A stretch of 16,795 nucleotides of DNA from an uncultured Gammaproteobacteria bacterium (GTDB lineage: Bacteria; Pseudomonadota; Gammaproteobacteria; Xanthomonadales; Xanthomonadaceae). This document shows positions 1-7,600 of the stretch, piece by piece. The stretch lies in NCBI GenBank assembly GCA_946885735.1, contig CAMPGW010000065.1, positions 1-16,795 on the forward strand, given 5' to 3'. A program made the translations under genes and the position numbers. Below the pieces are notes generated by a model. The model was not told where the DNA came from. It made no database searches and saw only the letters and a program-made list of their open reading frames with translations. The stretch's first letter is position 1; each line of letters begins with the position of its first letter.

Positions 1-2
1 AA

Positions 3-152
3 TGGCTGGCGCACCAGACCATGGTGATCAACGAGAACCGGCTGTCGCCGCTGGACCCGAAACACCGCGCGCAGTTGGAGGCGGAGATGGAGAAATTCCT
101 GTTCGGCGGCGGCACCGAAGCCCCGGCCGGCTACGTTCCGCCCGAGGCCTGA
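3..152 (+). CDS. 3' end of an unrecognised protein (partial)
   Basis: The left edge cuts into an open frame that ends at a TGA, leaving 49 C-terminal residues. The tail starts [14 protein letters not shown], continues through a charged, probably helical stretch ([17 protein letters not shown]) and ends in a short Pro/Ala-rich tail. Third codon positions are mostly G or C, as in neighbouring real genes, and the two other plus frames are less convincing. I do not recognise the family from this fragment. No membrane segment or catalytic motif is visible. It lies 94 bp upstream of tRNA-Phe on the same strand and probably ends a separate transcription unit. Confidence 0.55.
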   Translation, partial: WLAHQTMVINENRLSPLDPKHRAQLEAEMEKFLFGGGTEAPAGYVPPEA

Positions 153-246
153 GCCCGAGCCGGCCTCGGCGCCTTGCCCCGCCCCCCGCCCGGCCGGTAT
201 CATTGCGCCCTCGCAACGGCCCGGCCGCGGCGAATCCCGCCTCAAA

Positions 247-322
247 GGCCGAGTAGCTCAGTTGGTAGAGCAGGGGATTGAAAATCCCCGTGTCGGCGGT
301 TCAATTCCGTCCTCGGCCACCA
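247..322 (+). tRNA. tRNA-Phe (anticodon GAA)
   Basis: A complete 76-nt cloverleaf can be folded by hand. The acceptor arms GGCCGAG and CTCGGCC pair perfectly. The D arm is GCTC-AGTTGGTA-GAGC. The anticodon arm is GGGGA-TTGAAAA-TCCCC with GAA in the loop, so it reads Phe codons UUU and UUC. The variable loop is five bases and the T arm is GGCGG-TTCAATT-CCGTC. The discriminator A and the 3' CCA are encoded in the DNA. A strong hairpin follows eight bases later. Two small unknown genes follow on the same strand; tRNA 3' ends are common integration sites, but I found no second copy of this 3' end in the window. Confidence 0.97.
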
Positions 323-330
323 TATGGATC

Positions 331-356
331 AAGGGCTTGCAGAGATGCAGGCCCTT
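331..356 (+). terminator. Hairpin terminator after tRNA-Phe
   Basis: An 11-bp stem (AAGGGCTTGCA with TGCAGGCCCTT, one G-U pair) is closed by a GAGA tetraloop of the stable GNRA class. It is followed by ATGCTTCTT, a moderate T-rich stretch. It starts eight bases after the tRNA CCA, where a terminator or 3'-processing signal for the tRNA transcript would be expected. Confidence 0.7.
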
Positions 357-430
357 ATGCTTCTTGGGTGAGGCCGGCATACGCCTGGCATCTCGTTCCC
401 GCGGAACGACAAGCTGCGCGGCCGGTCCCC

Positions 431-461
431 TTGCAGTCCGGCGTTCCCTGAACCATATAGT
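431..461 (+). promoter_or_regulatory. Possible sigma-70 promoter for the 488-907 gene
   Basis: TTGCAG at 431-436 and TATAGT at 456-461 resemble -35 and -10 boxes. The 19-bp spacer is longer than ideal. TATAGT matches five of six consensus bases and sits about 27 bp before the start codon. This is a weak call based on pattern only. Confidence 0.33.
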
Positions 462-487
462 CAGTCTGGCACACCCTCAGGACTCCA

Positions 488-907
488 ATGGCCAATCAGC
501 CCGAAACCCCAGCCGTCACCCTTCCGCAGTCCGTGCCTCACGTCTACTCGGCGGACTTCAAGGATGCGTATGCGACGGGTGCAGTCGTCTCTGGCCCGCT
601 GCCAGACGGCACCTTTCAGATCCTCTTCGTCCAGGACGTGCTGCACTTCGATGACGTGAAGCTCGTCTTCGACAAGACCGATTACAAGGTCGGCGACAAC
701 GTGTCGGCCAGGCTGGACTACCCGGGATCGAGCGGCCAAGCGCGCCGCGAGGTGATGGTGCGCCTGCGACTCACGCCTGCCGTAATGCAAGAGGCCGCGA
801 CAGTCATGCTCGCCCAGTTGGCGCAGACCGGCACCCTCGCTCAGGGCGAGGGGCTGCAGGTGAAGATCGGCACGCGACCGACTCCTGCGGCACCGTCCGG
901 TGGCTGA
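488..907 (+). CDS. Hypothetical 139-residue protein
   Basis: The start is an ATG preceded by AGGA with five bases between (CAGGACTCCAATG). The protein is acidic to neutral and predicted soluble, with no signal peptide or membrane segment. It has a beta-rich centre (residues about 20-70, including VVSGPLPDGTFQILFVQDVL), then a strand-helix unit near residues 95-120 (EVMVRLRLTPAV followed by an Ala/Leu-rich helix), and a Pro/Gly tail. The strand plus 'TPxxMxEAAxxML' helix is loosely like small DUF3467-type proteins, but I cannot confirm this and do not assign it. It ends 139 bp before the next gene on the same strand and may share its transcript. Codon use is somewhat less biased than in the housekeeping genes further right, as in accessory DNA. 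Confidence 0.75.
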   Translation: MANQPETPAVTLPQSVPHVYSADFKDAYATGAVVSGPLPDGTFQILFVQDVLHFDDVKLVFDKTDYKVGDNVSARLDYPGSSGQARREVMVRLRLTPAVMQEAATVMLAQLAQTGTLAQGEGLQVKIGTRPTPAAPSGG

Positions 908-1046
908 GGGTCTTCCCACCTTTTCCTTCACCATGTCGGCAGCGCCGATGACCGCGGCTGCCGGCATGTGGCCAGTCCGCGTTCAAGATAGCCAAGGTAC
1001 GCGTGCTACATTCGATCGCGTGCCGAATGATGGAGGGCCGTCAGCA

Positions 1047-1397
1047 ATGGACTACATCATCGCCGCACTTGAGAAGAAGGTTGACAAGAACGACAGCCGC
1101 ATTGATGGCATGCAGACCACGATGAGTCGCATCGAAGGTGCTCTCGGGCGCATCGAAGCGACCATTCCTCATCTTGCGACCAGCGAGCGACTCACCGCGA
1201 TTGAGGGCGCTGCGAAGCTGGCCGACCAGAAACAGCGCAACTGGATACTAGCCTCGGCAGTGACCGTCTTGGTTGCTGTGACCGGGTTCGGATGGGCCAT
1301 CGTCGTACGGACCGCCCCTGCCGCAATGCGCGAAGCTGTCTCGGCCGCTGCAGCGCCTCAGCCTGCCCCAGTTCTGCAGGCTCCTCCGCAGCAATAA
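1047..1397 (+). CDS. Small coiled-coil protein with one membrane segment
   Basis: I place the start at the ATG at 1047 because GGAGGG lies nine bases upstream. An in-frame GTG at 900 would overlap the previous gene, has no ribosome-binding site, and the stretch 900-1046 lacks the GC-rich third positions seen after 1047. The 116-residue product opens with heptad-like charged helix (MDYIIAALEKKVDKNDSRID, then repeated 'RIEGALGRIEATI' units) to about residue 60. One transmembrane helix follows near residues 72-92 (WILASAVTVLVAVTGFGWAIVV), and the tail is Ala/Pro/Gln-rich. This layout is common in phage-type and membrane-tethered accessory proteins of unknown function. No enzymatic motif is visible. 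It ends in TAA. Confidence 0.72.
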   Translation: MDYIIAALEKKVDKNDSRIDGMQTTMSRIEGALGRIEATIPHLATSERLTAIEGAAKLADQKQRNWILASAVTVLVAVTGFGWAIVVRTAPAAMREAVSAAAAPQPAPVLQAPPQQ

Positions 1398-1499
1398 GCG
1401 ACACCCGGCAGCGATGCCTTACAGATTCCATCCCATTGGCCGGGCCAAGCATTAACCCGCTTGTGTGTGCAGTCGGTTTGATCGTTTCCGAGCATTGCT

Positions 1500-1517
1500 G
1501 GTGCCGCATTCGGCACC
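1500..1517 (-). terminator. Hairpin just downstream of the pilin gene
   Basis: A perfect 7-bp inverted repeat (GGTGCCG and CGGCACC with a 4-base loop) begins five bases after the pilin stop codon on the minus strand. No clear T-run follows in that direction, so it may act as a 3' stabilising stem or a weak terminator. It could also serve the converging plus-strand gene that ends at 1397, although that is about 100 bp away. Confidence 0.45.
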
Positions 1518-1522
1518 TCCCT

Positions 1523-2017
1523 TCAGCGACAGCTGCTCGGTACCCAGTTCTCCTTCAGCACCACGCCGCCGGCGATCAGGAAGCGCTTACATTCCCACGA
1601 GACCGAGCCGGCATGTGCGGTGGGTTCGAACAGTAGCGCCGCGCCATCGATCCCGTCGTTCGCCCGTTGCGGGGCATTGCTGCTGAACACCGTCATGATG
1701 CTGCCCGCGCGCAGTGACGCCGCGCAGCCCTCGCCCGCCACCTGGACCTGGGAAACGTAGGAACCGCTGATCGAGGCCGGGCTGGCCAAGCCGATCGAGG
1801 CGTTGCCCCCTAGGCAAGCCCCACCCGGGAAGCGACCGTGCTTGGCGTGGAACTCGGAGACGGAGCTCTTCACGCCGTCCGCCAGCCCCATGCCCTCGGC
1901 GATCTGCGAGCGGATGACGTAGTCCTGGTACTGACTGAGGGCGATGGCGGCCAGGATGGCGATAATCGCGACGACGATCATCAGTTCGATCAGTGTAAAA
2001 CCGCGTGCCCCACGCAT
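1523..2017 (-). CDS. Type IV pilin (PilA/PilE-like major or minor pilin)
   Basis: The 164-residue prepilin starts MRGARG, a six-residue basic leader ending in Gly, followed by [20 protein letters not shown]. This is the canonical class III signal cleaved and N-methylated by the prepilin peptidase, with the conserved Glu at mature position 5. The hydrophobic helix continues into a typical alphaC region ([14 protein letters not shown]). A C-terminal Cys pair (CKRFL to SSC, about 20 residues apart) matches the disulfide-bonded D-region of Gram-negative type IVa pilins. GGGAG lies six bases before the ATG. An earlier in-frame ATG would give a 12-residue leader and is less likely. The product would sit in the inner membrane and be assembled into pili for adhesion, twitching or DNA uptake. 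No pilB, pilC or pilD is nearby, so the assembly machinery must be encoded elsewhere. Confidence 0.93.
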   Translation of the reverse strand: MRGARGFTLIELMIVVAIIAILAAIALSQYQDYVIRSQIAEGMGLADGVKSSVSEFHAKHGRFPGGACLGGNASIGLASPASISGSYVSQVQVAGEGCAASLRAGSIMTVFSSNAPQRANDGIDGAALLFEPTAHAGSVSWECKRFLIAGGVVLKENWVPSSCR

Positions 2018-2072
2018 GTCGCACTCCCAAGCCATGGATGGAAAGCCGGGCATCGGGGGCTGCTGGCACCCT

Positions 2073-2100
2073 ACTATCGCATTTCTCCGGAGCGCTGCAA
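2073..2100 (-). promoter_or_regulatory. Candidate sigma-70 promoter of the pilin gene
   Basis: Read on the minus strand, TTGCAG is followed after 16 bases by GATAGT, with a TGC extended -10 just before it. The -10 box is 56 bp before the pilin ATG. I looked for the sigma-54 pattern (GG-N10-GC) usual for many major pilins and did not find a convincing match in the 122-bp upstream gap. Confidence 0.4.
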
Positions 2101-2139
2101 AACGGGCGGCGGCCCGCCGCGCGGGGGCAGGCACCGCCG

Positions 2140-2850
2140 TCAAGTGCCTTTGCACGCCTCGTAAACGATGTCGTTCCACCGCCGGATCATGTCGAAGTTC
2201 CGGTCGTTGCCGACGATACGATACGCCTCGTCGCGCTGTGCTTTGGCGGACTGGCACCGCATCGCATTGGTTTCGCCGCTACCGACGGCGGTTCGGTAGG
2301 TTGGGCTGGCGGTGCTGGACCCGAGCGCCGCCGCAAGATTCGCTTGCGCATCGCGTAGCCGCGCTTCGGACTGCAATCTCATCCATTCCTGCTGCCGCCT
2401 CGATTCCACTTCAGCGGGAATGGTGATGGCCTGTTGCTGATGCATGGGTCCCGACTGCGCGCATGGCGCGTCCTGGACGCTGACCTGTCCTTGCGCATCC
2501 TGGCATTGGTACAGCTGGCGCTGCGGCGGGTGGGCGCGCTGCGCGTGGACCGCCTGCATACGGATGGCTTGCGCGCGTCTCGCTTCGGCGTAGCGGGCTT
2601 CGTACCTTGCCTGTTCATCGGCGCGCGCCGCGGCGCTTGCCAGCGCTTCGGCGCGATTGCGCTTCACCATGCCAAAGATGCCTGCAGACAGGGCGACCAC
2701 CAGAATGGCGGCCACGACCTTGACCAGCGTATCGGATGAATCGTTTCGCTCCGCCCTACGGCGGAAGACCAGAGGCGCCCTTTCCGGGCTGTCACCGGAG
2801 TCGCGCCACGGGCCACTCTTGTTCCGGCGGTAGGGCGGCGGACGCGACAT
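2140..2850 (-). CDS. Membrane-anchored DUF4124-like protein
   Basis: I choose the ATG at 2850, preceded by CCAGGATCCTCG, over an upstream GTG at 2874. The 236-residue product has a basic, Pro/Arg-rich cytoplasmic N-terminus and a membrane helix at about 42-62 ([21 protein letters not shown]). An Ala/Arg/Glu-rich coiled-coil stretch follows (about 65-105), then a short DUF4124-type unit at about 113-131 ([18 protein letters not shown]). In DUF4124 proteins this Cys-containing beta unit follows a signal or anchor and faces the periplasm; the function is unknown. The C-terminal part is helical and has two further Cys (MRCQSAKA and YEACKGT), which could form a disulfide. It lies 122 bp upstream of the pilin on the same strand, so an envelope role is plausible but unproven. 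Confidence 0.85.
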   Translation of the reverse strand: MSRPPPYRRNKSGPWRDSGDSPERAPLVFRRRAERNDSSDTLVKVVAAILVVALSAGIFGMVKRNRAEALASAAARADEQARYEARYAEARRAQAIRMQAVHAQRAHPPQRQLYQCQDAQGQVSVQDAPCAQSGPMHQQQAITIPAEVESRRQQEWMRLQSEARLRDAQANLAAALGSSTASPTYRTAVGSGETNAMRCQSAKAQRDEAYRIVGNDRNFDMIRRWNDIVYEACKGT

Positions 2851-2967
2851 CGAGGATCCTGGAAGGCACTTCACAGCGATTCTGGTCGCTAGCCTCGCGC
2901 TTTGCCATCCGTAAAAACTTCACACGCTTGCCGACCTGAGGCGCGACGGAAGCCATCACCTGACCGG

Positions 2968-3207
2968 CTATCGACTGACCAGCACGCCCGCCGCGTCGAC
3001 GTAGTGCTCGGCGCCCGGAATCACCACGCCTTCGCCGCAGCACGGGCAGGTCAGGTCGACCCGGAGCGGCCCTTGCACGGTGGTGCCCTTCGGGAAGGAA
3101 AGCGCCAGCCGCCCCTGCGTGCCGCGCGAGCAGGCGTAGTCGCGATAGGCATCCACGTACCCTTCTCCGGCGCGGGCCGATCCCCGGTCATCGAACTGGT
3201 CGCTCAC
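2968..3207 (-). CDS. Small Cys-motif protein of unknown function
   Basis: This 79-residue frame starts at GTG with AAGGGGA about six bases upstream. Codon third positions are nearly all G or C, which supports real coding. The protein is hydrophilic and lacks a signal peptide or membrane segment. It carries a TCPCCGEG motif at residues 53-60 and a further Cys at 26. The CPxC/CxC arrangement resembles half of a zinc ribbon, but a second clear Cys pair is missing, so metal binding is only possible. It precedes the DUF4124-like gene by 117 bp on the same strand, and the three minus-strand genes here could share transcription. I do not recognise a family. Confidence 0.68.
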   Translation of the reverse strand: MSDQFDDRGSARAGEGYVDAYRDYACSRGTQGRLALSFPKGTTVQGPLRVDLTCPCCGEGVVIPGAEHYVDAAGVLVSR

Positions 3208-3367
3208 GGCAATCCCCTTGGAGATCCTGCGCGAGCAGGCTGCTTCGGAGCCGGATGGGGCGTCAATAAGCGCCCTGCACTATCCGGTCGAAAGCTTGCC
3301 GCCGTTCACGTTCGGGACGTTCCGGCTGTCGCGTGTCTGCGATTGAACCGATCCGCAATCGTGGAAT

Positions 3368-3384
3368 GTCGCTGCGTCAGCGAC
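3368..3384. promoter_or_regulatory. Inverted repeat in a divergent intergenic gap
   Basis: GTCGCTG-CGT-CAGCGAC is a perfect 7-bp inverted repeat, 27 bp upstream of the 33-residue membrane protein gene. It lies inside the 204-bp gap between divergent genes, where a terminator is not expected. An operator or a 5'-leader hairpin are both possible. The repeat itself is certain; its role is not. Confidence 0.35.
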
Positions 3385-3411
3385 GGCGAACCCACCCGAT
3401 AGCATCGACCC

Positions 3412-3513
3412 ATGCCGATCCGATACAAAAGCTCGGGCTGCCTGCTGAGCATCGTCATCTCGGTGCTGTTGACCGTGGCACTGAACGCGCTGCTCTGGAG
3501 CTGCTCGCGCTAG
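3412..3513 (+). CDS. 33-residue single-pass membrane protein
   Basis: This is a short ATG-to-TAG frame encoding MPIRYKSSGC, then a hydrophobic helix (LLSIVISVLLTVALNALLW) and a short SCSR tail. The basic N-terminus followed by a single 19-residue hydrophobic helix is the usual form of small inner-membrane proteins, with the N-terminus likely cytoplasmic. Codon use fits the host (mostly G/C third positions). A Shine-Dalgarno sequence is weak or absent, which lowers confidence. Similar 'basic start, GCLLS, Leu/Val helix' miniproteins occur in Xanthomonadaceae to my recollection, but I cannot verify homology. It lies 84 bp upstream of another membrane protein gene on the same strand and may be co-transcribed with it. 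Confidence 0.6.
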   Translation: MPIRYKSSGCLLSIVISVLLTVALNALLWSCSR

Positions 3514-3597
3514 CCGCGGGTAATGGCAGGCGACGGTTCAGCCGCCGCGCAGGACCATCCGTGCGTACCGCTGCCGCGGTGTCACGGAAGATCTGCC

Positions 3598-4278
3598 ATG
3601 GCCAGGAAAGCCAAACCTTCGCCCCCCGGCTTCTTTCGCCGGAACGGCCTCACCGTCGTGCTGATGAGCTTCGCGCTGGTCAGTATCCTGGGCCAGGCCT
3701 ACTTCGGCTACGCCGTCGAGCGCAACCAACAGCGGCAACACGGCGAGCCTCCGCCGACCGCCTCCGAATACCTCGGCAGCGGCCCGTTCCTGTCGGCCGT
3801 GTTCGAGAACTGGGAGAGCGAATTCCTGCAGATGGGCCTGTTCGTGTTGCTGACGGTGTCGCTACGCCAGCAGGGCTCGTCGGAATCGCGGCCGCTCGAT
3901 CCCGCCAAGGAGTCTCCGGAGCCCAAGGTACCGAAGGCCGAGCAGCCCTGGCCGATGCGCGTCGGCGGAATCTGGGAGAAGCTTTACGCGCACTCCTTGT
4001 CGAGCGCCCTTCTCATCCTGTTTTGCCTGAGTTTCGCGCTGCACTGGTATTACAGCTGGCAATCGCACGTGGCCGAGCAGCTTGAGCACGGCGGACGGGC
4101 GACGACGGCCTTCGACCACCTGACCCAGGCGCAGTTCTGGTTCGAGTCCTTCCAGAACTGGCAGAGCGAATTCCTGTCGGTGGCGGTGCTGTGCGTGCTT
4201 TCGATCTGGCTGCGCGAGAAGGATTCCCCGCAGTCCAAGAAGCTGCGCGCCCGCTACACCGATACCGGCGCCGACTAG
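3598..4278 (+). CDS. Four-helix membrane protein, DUF6766-like
   Basis: The ATG start has GGAAG eight bases upstream; an upstream in-frame start at 3523 has less support. The 226-residue protein has four predicted membrane helices at about 17-37, 74-90, 133-151 and 190-205. The two halves look duplicated: FENWESEFLQ at 69-78 matches FQNWQSEFLS at 185-194, and each is preceded by a loop containing HG. A charged Pro/Lys/Glu linker (about 92-120) joins the halves. This matches my memory of the DUF6766 family, whose function is unknown. The motif acids could line a channel or binding site, but that is inference. Its stop codon overlaps that of the convergent gene on the other strand through a CTAG. 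Confidence 0.82.
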   Translation: MARKAKPSPPGFFRRNGLTVVLMSFALVSILGQAYFGYAVERNQQRQHGEPPPTASEYLGSGPFLSAVFENWESEFLQMGLFVLLTVSLRQQGSSESRPLDPAKESPEPKVPKAEQPWPMRVGGIWEKLYAHSLSSALLILFCLSFALHWYYSWQSHVAEQLEHGGRATTAFDHLTQAQFWFESFQNWQSEFLSVAVLCVLSIWLREKDSPQSKKLRARYTDTGAD

Positions 4279-4502
4279 GCCCAGCCCTTGTCGAGGTAGG
4301 CCATCAGGTCGTTCGAACGCACCGGCGGGCGGCGGCGGAAGTTGGCGAGTTTCTCGTGGACCATCTGGAAATTGGCCGGGGCCGGCGAGAAGTTGCGCGC
4401 GCGCAGGTAGCCGGCCACGAAGTCGTCGATGCCGACCGACTCGGTTTCGGAGAGGTAAACGCGGTCGATGGGCCGGGGGGCCGAAAACGCGGTCCAGAAC
4501 AT
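4275..4502 (-). CDS. Small hypothetical protein (75 residues)
   Basis: The ATG at 4502 has GAGG six bases upstream; a longer TTG form starting at 4550 is possible. The product (MFWTAFSAPRPIDRVYLS to LMAYLDKGWA) is soluble and mixed-charge, with no signal, membrane helix or Cys motif. It contains an acidic 'ETESVGIDDFVAGYL' helix and a basic centre (KLANFRRRPP). I do not recognise the family. It lies 122 bp downstream of the metalloprotease on the same strand and could be read through from it. Its stop overlaps the stop of the DUF6766-like gene, which favours the reading frame. Confidence 0.6.
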   Translation of the reverse strand: MFWTAFSAPRPIDRVYLSETESVGIDDFVAGYLRARNFSPAPANFQMVHEKLANFRRRPPVRSNDLMAYLDKGWA

Positions 4503-4580
4503 GCAGGCCTCGGGGGGTAGGCTGGGATGCAGGCCGAAATTATCACCCAAGCGGGAGGCAAACTGGAAGCGCCGTCACAA

Positions 4581-4594
4581 GCCGGGCAACCGGC
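4581..4594 (-). terminator. Weak hairpin downstream of the metalloprotease
   Basis: GCCGG and CCGGC form a 5-bp stem with a 4-base loop, 30 bases after the protease stop. On the minus strand it is followed by TTGTG without a real T-run. A second short stem (GCCCG-TAC-CGGGC) lies between it and the stop. It is weak as a terminator, and readthrough into the 75-residue gene seems likely. Confidence 0.25.
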
Positions 4595-4624
4595 GGGTCC
4601 CATCCTGGCCCGGTACGGGCTCGT

Positions 4625-7600
4625 TCAGCGGACCCTGGACCGCTCCTTGCGCGGCTTGCGCAGGGACGTCGGCGCCTTCACGGTCGTCGGCGCCAGCGCC
4701 GGCGCGACCGTCGCCCCGTCATCATTGCCTATGCTTCCGACCGCCGCCCCATCGGCCACGGTCGCGCCGGAAACGTTCGACACGCTGACGTTGAAGGTCT
4801 CGTTCGGTTCGACATTGCCGTCGCCAATGATCGCCACCTCAAAGGCCTGGGTGGTGCGGCCGGCGTCGATGAACCGCCCGGCCAGCTGGCGCGCGACGAA
4901 GTCGCTGCCGCCTAGCGCGCTGCCGTTACCTGTACCGATGTCGTAGTAGACCGGACTGGGCATCGGCGCCGACAGTCGCAGCACGAAGGTCGCCGTGCTG
5001 GTCGTCCCCGCGGCGCCCTCGACGATCGCGACGTCGGCGATGGACAGCGTCGCCAGGTCGTCGTTGTTGATTCGGCCCAGCGCCTGTCCGTCGGCAATCG
5101 TCGCGTTGGCGGCGTTCGACAGGTGCACGCTGAAGCCCTCGTTGCCCTCGACCTGGTTGTCGCCGTGCACCGGCACCTGGAAGTTCGCGCTCGCCTGCCC
5201 CGCCGGAATCGTGAACCCGGCCGTCGCCTTTGCCGTGAAGTCGCCACCCGGCGCCGCGGTACCCGGCACCGTCGCCACGTCCACGGTCACCGCCGTGGCC
5301 GAGACGTGCGAGAGACTGAGCGTGAAGTTGGCCTGGGTCGTGCCGGCCTGCCCCTCGGTCATTGCCACGTCGGCGATCGAAAGCGCGGGCAGCACCGGAT
5401 CCGCCGGCGCGTACTGGCCCAGCAAGGACACGCCGCTGATCGCCGTGTACGCATGCACCATCACGTACCAGGTGCCGGCCTGCGGATTCTGGATGGTGCA
5501 GTTCTCGGTCGTGGCGGGGCCACCGGAGATGCAGCCGTACTGGGTCAGGCTGGGCACCGCGCCCAAGCGCACGTACAGGTCGGCGTCCGCACTGCCGCCG
5601 TAGGTATTGAAGGTGAGGCTGGTCTTGCCGGGCGGGACCTGCAGCGAATACACCAGGCCCGCGTCCTTGGCGGCGGAAATGGGCGTGACCACCACGCCGC
5701 TGGTCAGCGCCGTCGGCAGCACCACCGATATTTCCGCTTTCGCCACGGCCGTCTTGCCGGCGTCGTTCTGCGCGGTGGCATCCACCGGCACCGAGTAGAA
5801 GCCCGGCGTCGCGCCCGCGCCGACCGTGATGCCGACCTGCACCTGCGCGGAAGCGCCCGGGGCCAGGGCCGAGGTGGCGCCGCCGTTGCCGCTCCAGCCG
5901 GAAGGCAGCGTGGGCGTGACGTTGAAGGTCGTCGCCGGGCAGCCGCAGCTGTCGGTGTTGACCACGGTGGCCGTGTAACTCGCCGCCTCGCCCGGCACGC
6001 GCCAGGCGGTGCCGGCGGGTCCCAGCTTGACCTCCGGCTTGTTCGCGCACGAGGCCGCCGCGTAGCTGACGTTGACGTTGGCGTAGCCGGCGCCGACCGC
6101 CACGGGCTGGATCACCAGCCCGGTCACCGGGTCGGTGTAGCTGGCGCCGTTGACCAGGCCGATGTCATGCCAGGTCGAGGTGGCCGGGCTCATGTCGAGC
6201 AGGTAACTGCTGTCGGGGTCGCCCTCGTTCACGCGGCGGATCACCACGCTGTTGGGGATGGTGGTGGCGTAGTTGCCGATGAAGGCGTCGTAGCCCACCG
6301 CCTCGCGCTTCTCCACGTAGTACCACTGGCTGGGCGCGATGTTGCAGCTGTTGCGGGTGTTACCGATCTTCAGCGCACGCGGGGTGCTGCTGCGGGCGGC
6401 CTCGATGTTGCCGATGCTGTACTGGCCGGCGCCGGCCTGGATGGTGGTCAGCGGTGGCGAGACGCCCGCGCCCAGCCAGCCCAGGTATTCCTTCTGGAAT
6501 GCGTTGAAATGCGCGGCCGCGTTGTTGGGCGAGCCACCCATCACGTCGAGCACGTCGCCGTATTCGGTGGAGGTGCAGCCGGCATCGTCCTGGGTGACGA
6601 CGTTGGTGCCGCAGTCGAGCGAATGCGAGTGGTAGAGACCGAAGTTGTGCCCCAACTCGTGCGCGACCACCGACAGCGTGAAGCCGTACTTGGTGTTGAT
6701 CCACGAGCGCGAAGGATTGCCGCCGATCGTTCCAAGCCCCCACCACGGGCAGCTGTTGGGCGGGAACACGTAGACCTTGCGACGGTAGTTCGACAGCACG
6801 TGGCCGGCGGCAGTGGCGGCGGCATCGGCCTTCGACGAGATCGCCTGGTAATCGCAGGCCGTGCTCGCCTCGGTGATGGTGAACCAGTTGGTCACCACGC
6901 CCGAGAGCGAGGTCTGCTGGTAGGAGTTCTCCCAATCCCAGGCGCTGGTGTCGCCGAGCACGACCTGCTGGATCTGCGCCTTGGTGTAAGGCGGCGTCGC
7001 CGGGCCATCGCTGAAATTCACCGGGATGACCAGCGTGGTCTGCACGCCCAAGGTGTTCGGCAGCGCCGCCGCCAGCGTGGTCACGCTGCCACTGCCACCG
7101 GACGCCAGCACGATGTCGGCGTCCAGGCCGATGCCTTTCACCCGGATGCGCGAATCGGTGAGCAGGCGCGTCGGTCGTTTGGCGAAGTGCAGCGGCCGCG
7201 TGCCCTGGGCGGTCTTGAGGAAGTACCAGTAGTGGTCCACTTCCTTGCCGGGCATGTCCACGTGGATGACCTGGAGCACGCCCTCGGCCTCGACCTCGCG
7301 TTCGATCACCCGTTGCGCCTCGACCGGAAAGGCGGCGCGGATACCGGCCGGCACCGCCAGCCGCAGGATGGAGTTCGGGTCGGTGTCGAGCAGCAGGCGC
7401 AGCAGTTCGCGGCGCTCGCGCGCGATGGACAGCACGTCGGCGCGGCGGCGGGGCTGCTGCGCACGCGGTGAGGTGGCCTGCAGGTTGCGGGTGTCGAGCA
7501 GCTCGCGCGTCAGGTCCTCGGCCAGGCGTACCGATTGTGGCCGCGCCTGGCGGATGTCGGCGCGGTCGCCGCCGTGCGCCGTTGCGGTGGCGACCAGCAG

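Noticed and set aside
262..654. A plus-strand frame starting inside tRNA-Phe
   Set aside because: It overlaps the tRNA and the hairpin terminator and has no ribosome-binding site.
247..1397. An integrated mobile element with attachment repeats at tRNA-Phe
   Set aside because: No integrase gene and no second copy of the tRNA 3' end were found by eye in the window, so an element cannot be claimed.
2018..2139. A sigma-54 promoter for the pilin
   Set aside because: No convincing GG-N10-GC pattern of the -24/-12 type is present; a sigma-70-like extended -10 fits better.
2902..3402. A 166-codon plus-strand frame opposite the small CPCC protein
   Set aside because: The minus-strand frame has a good ribosome-binding site and better third-position bias; the plus frame is Arg/Ala-rich without motifs.
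5123..7471. A 782-codon open frame on the plus strand opposite the metalloprotease
   Set aside because: Its product is extremely rich in Arg, His, Gly and Ala with no domain. The minus frame encodes a complete, recognisable protease. High GC makes long antisense frames common.
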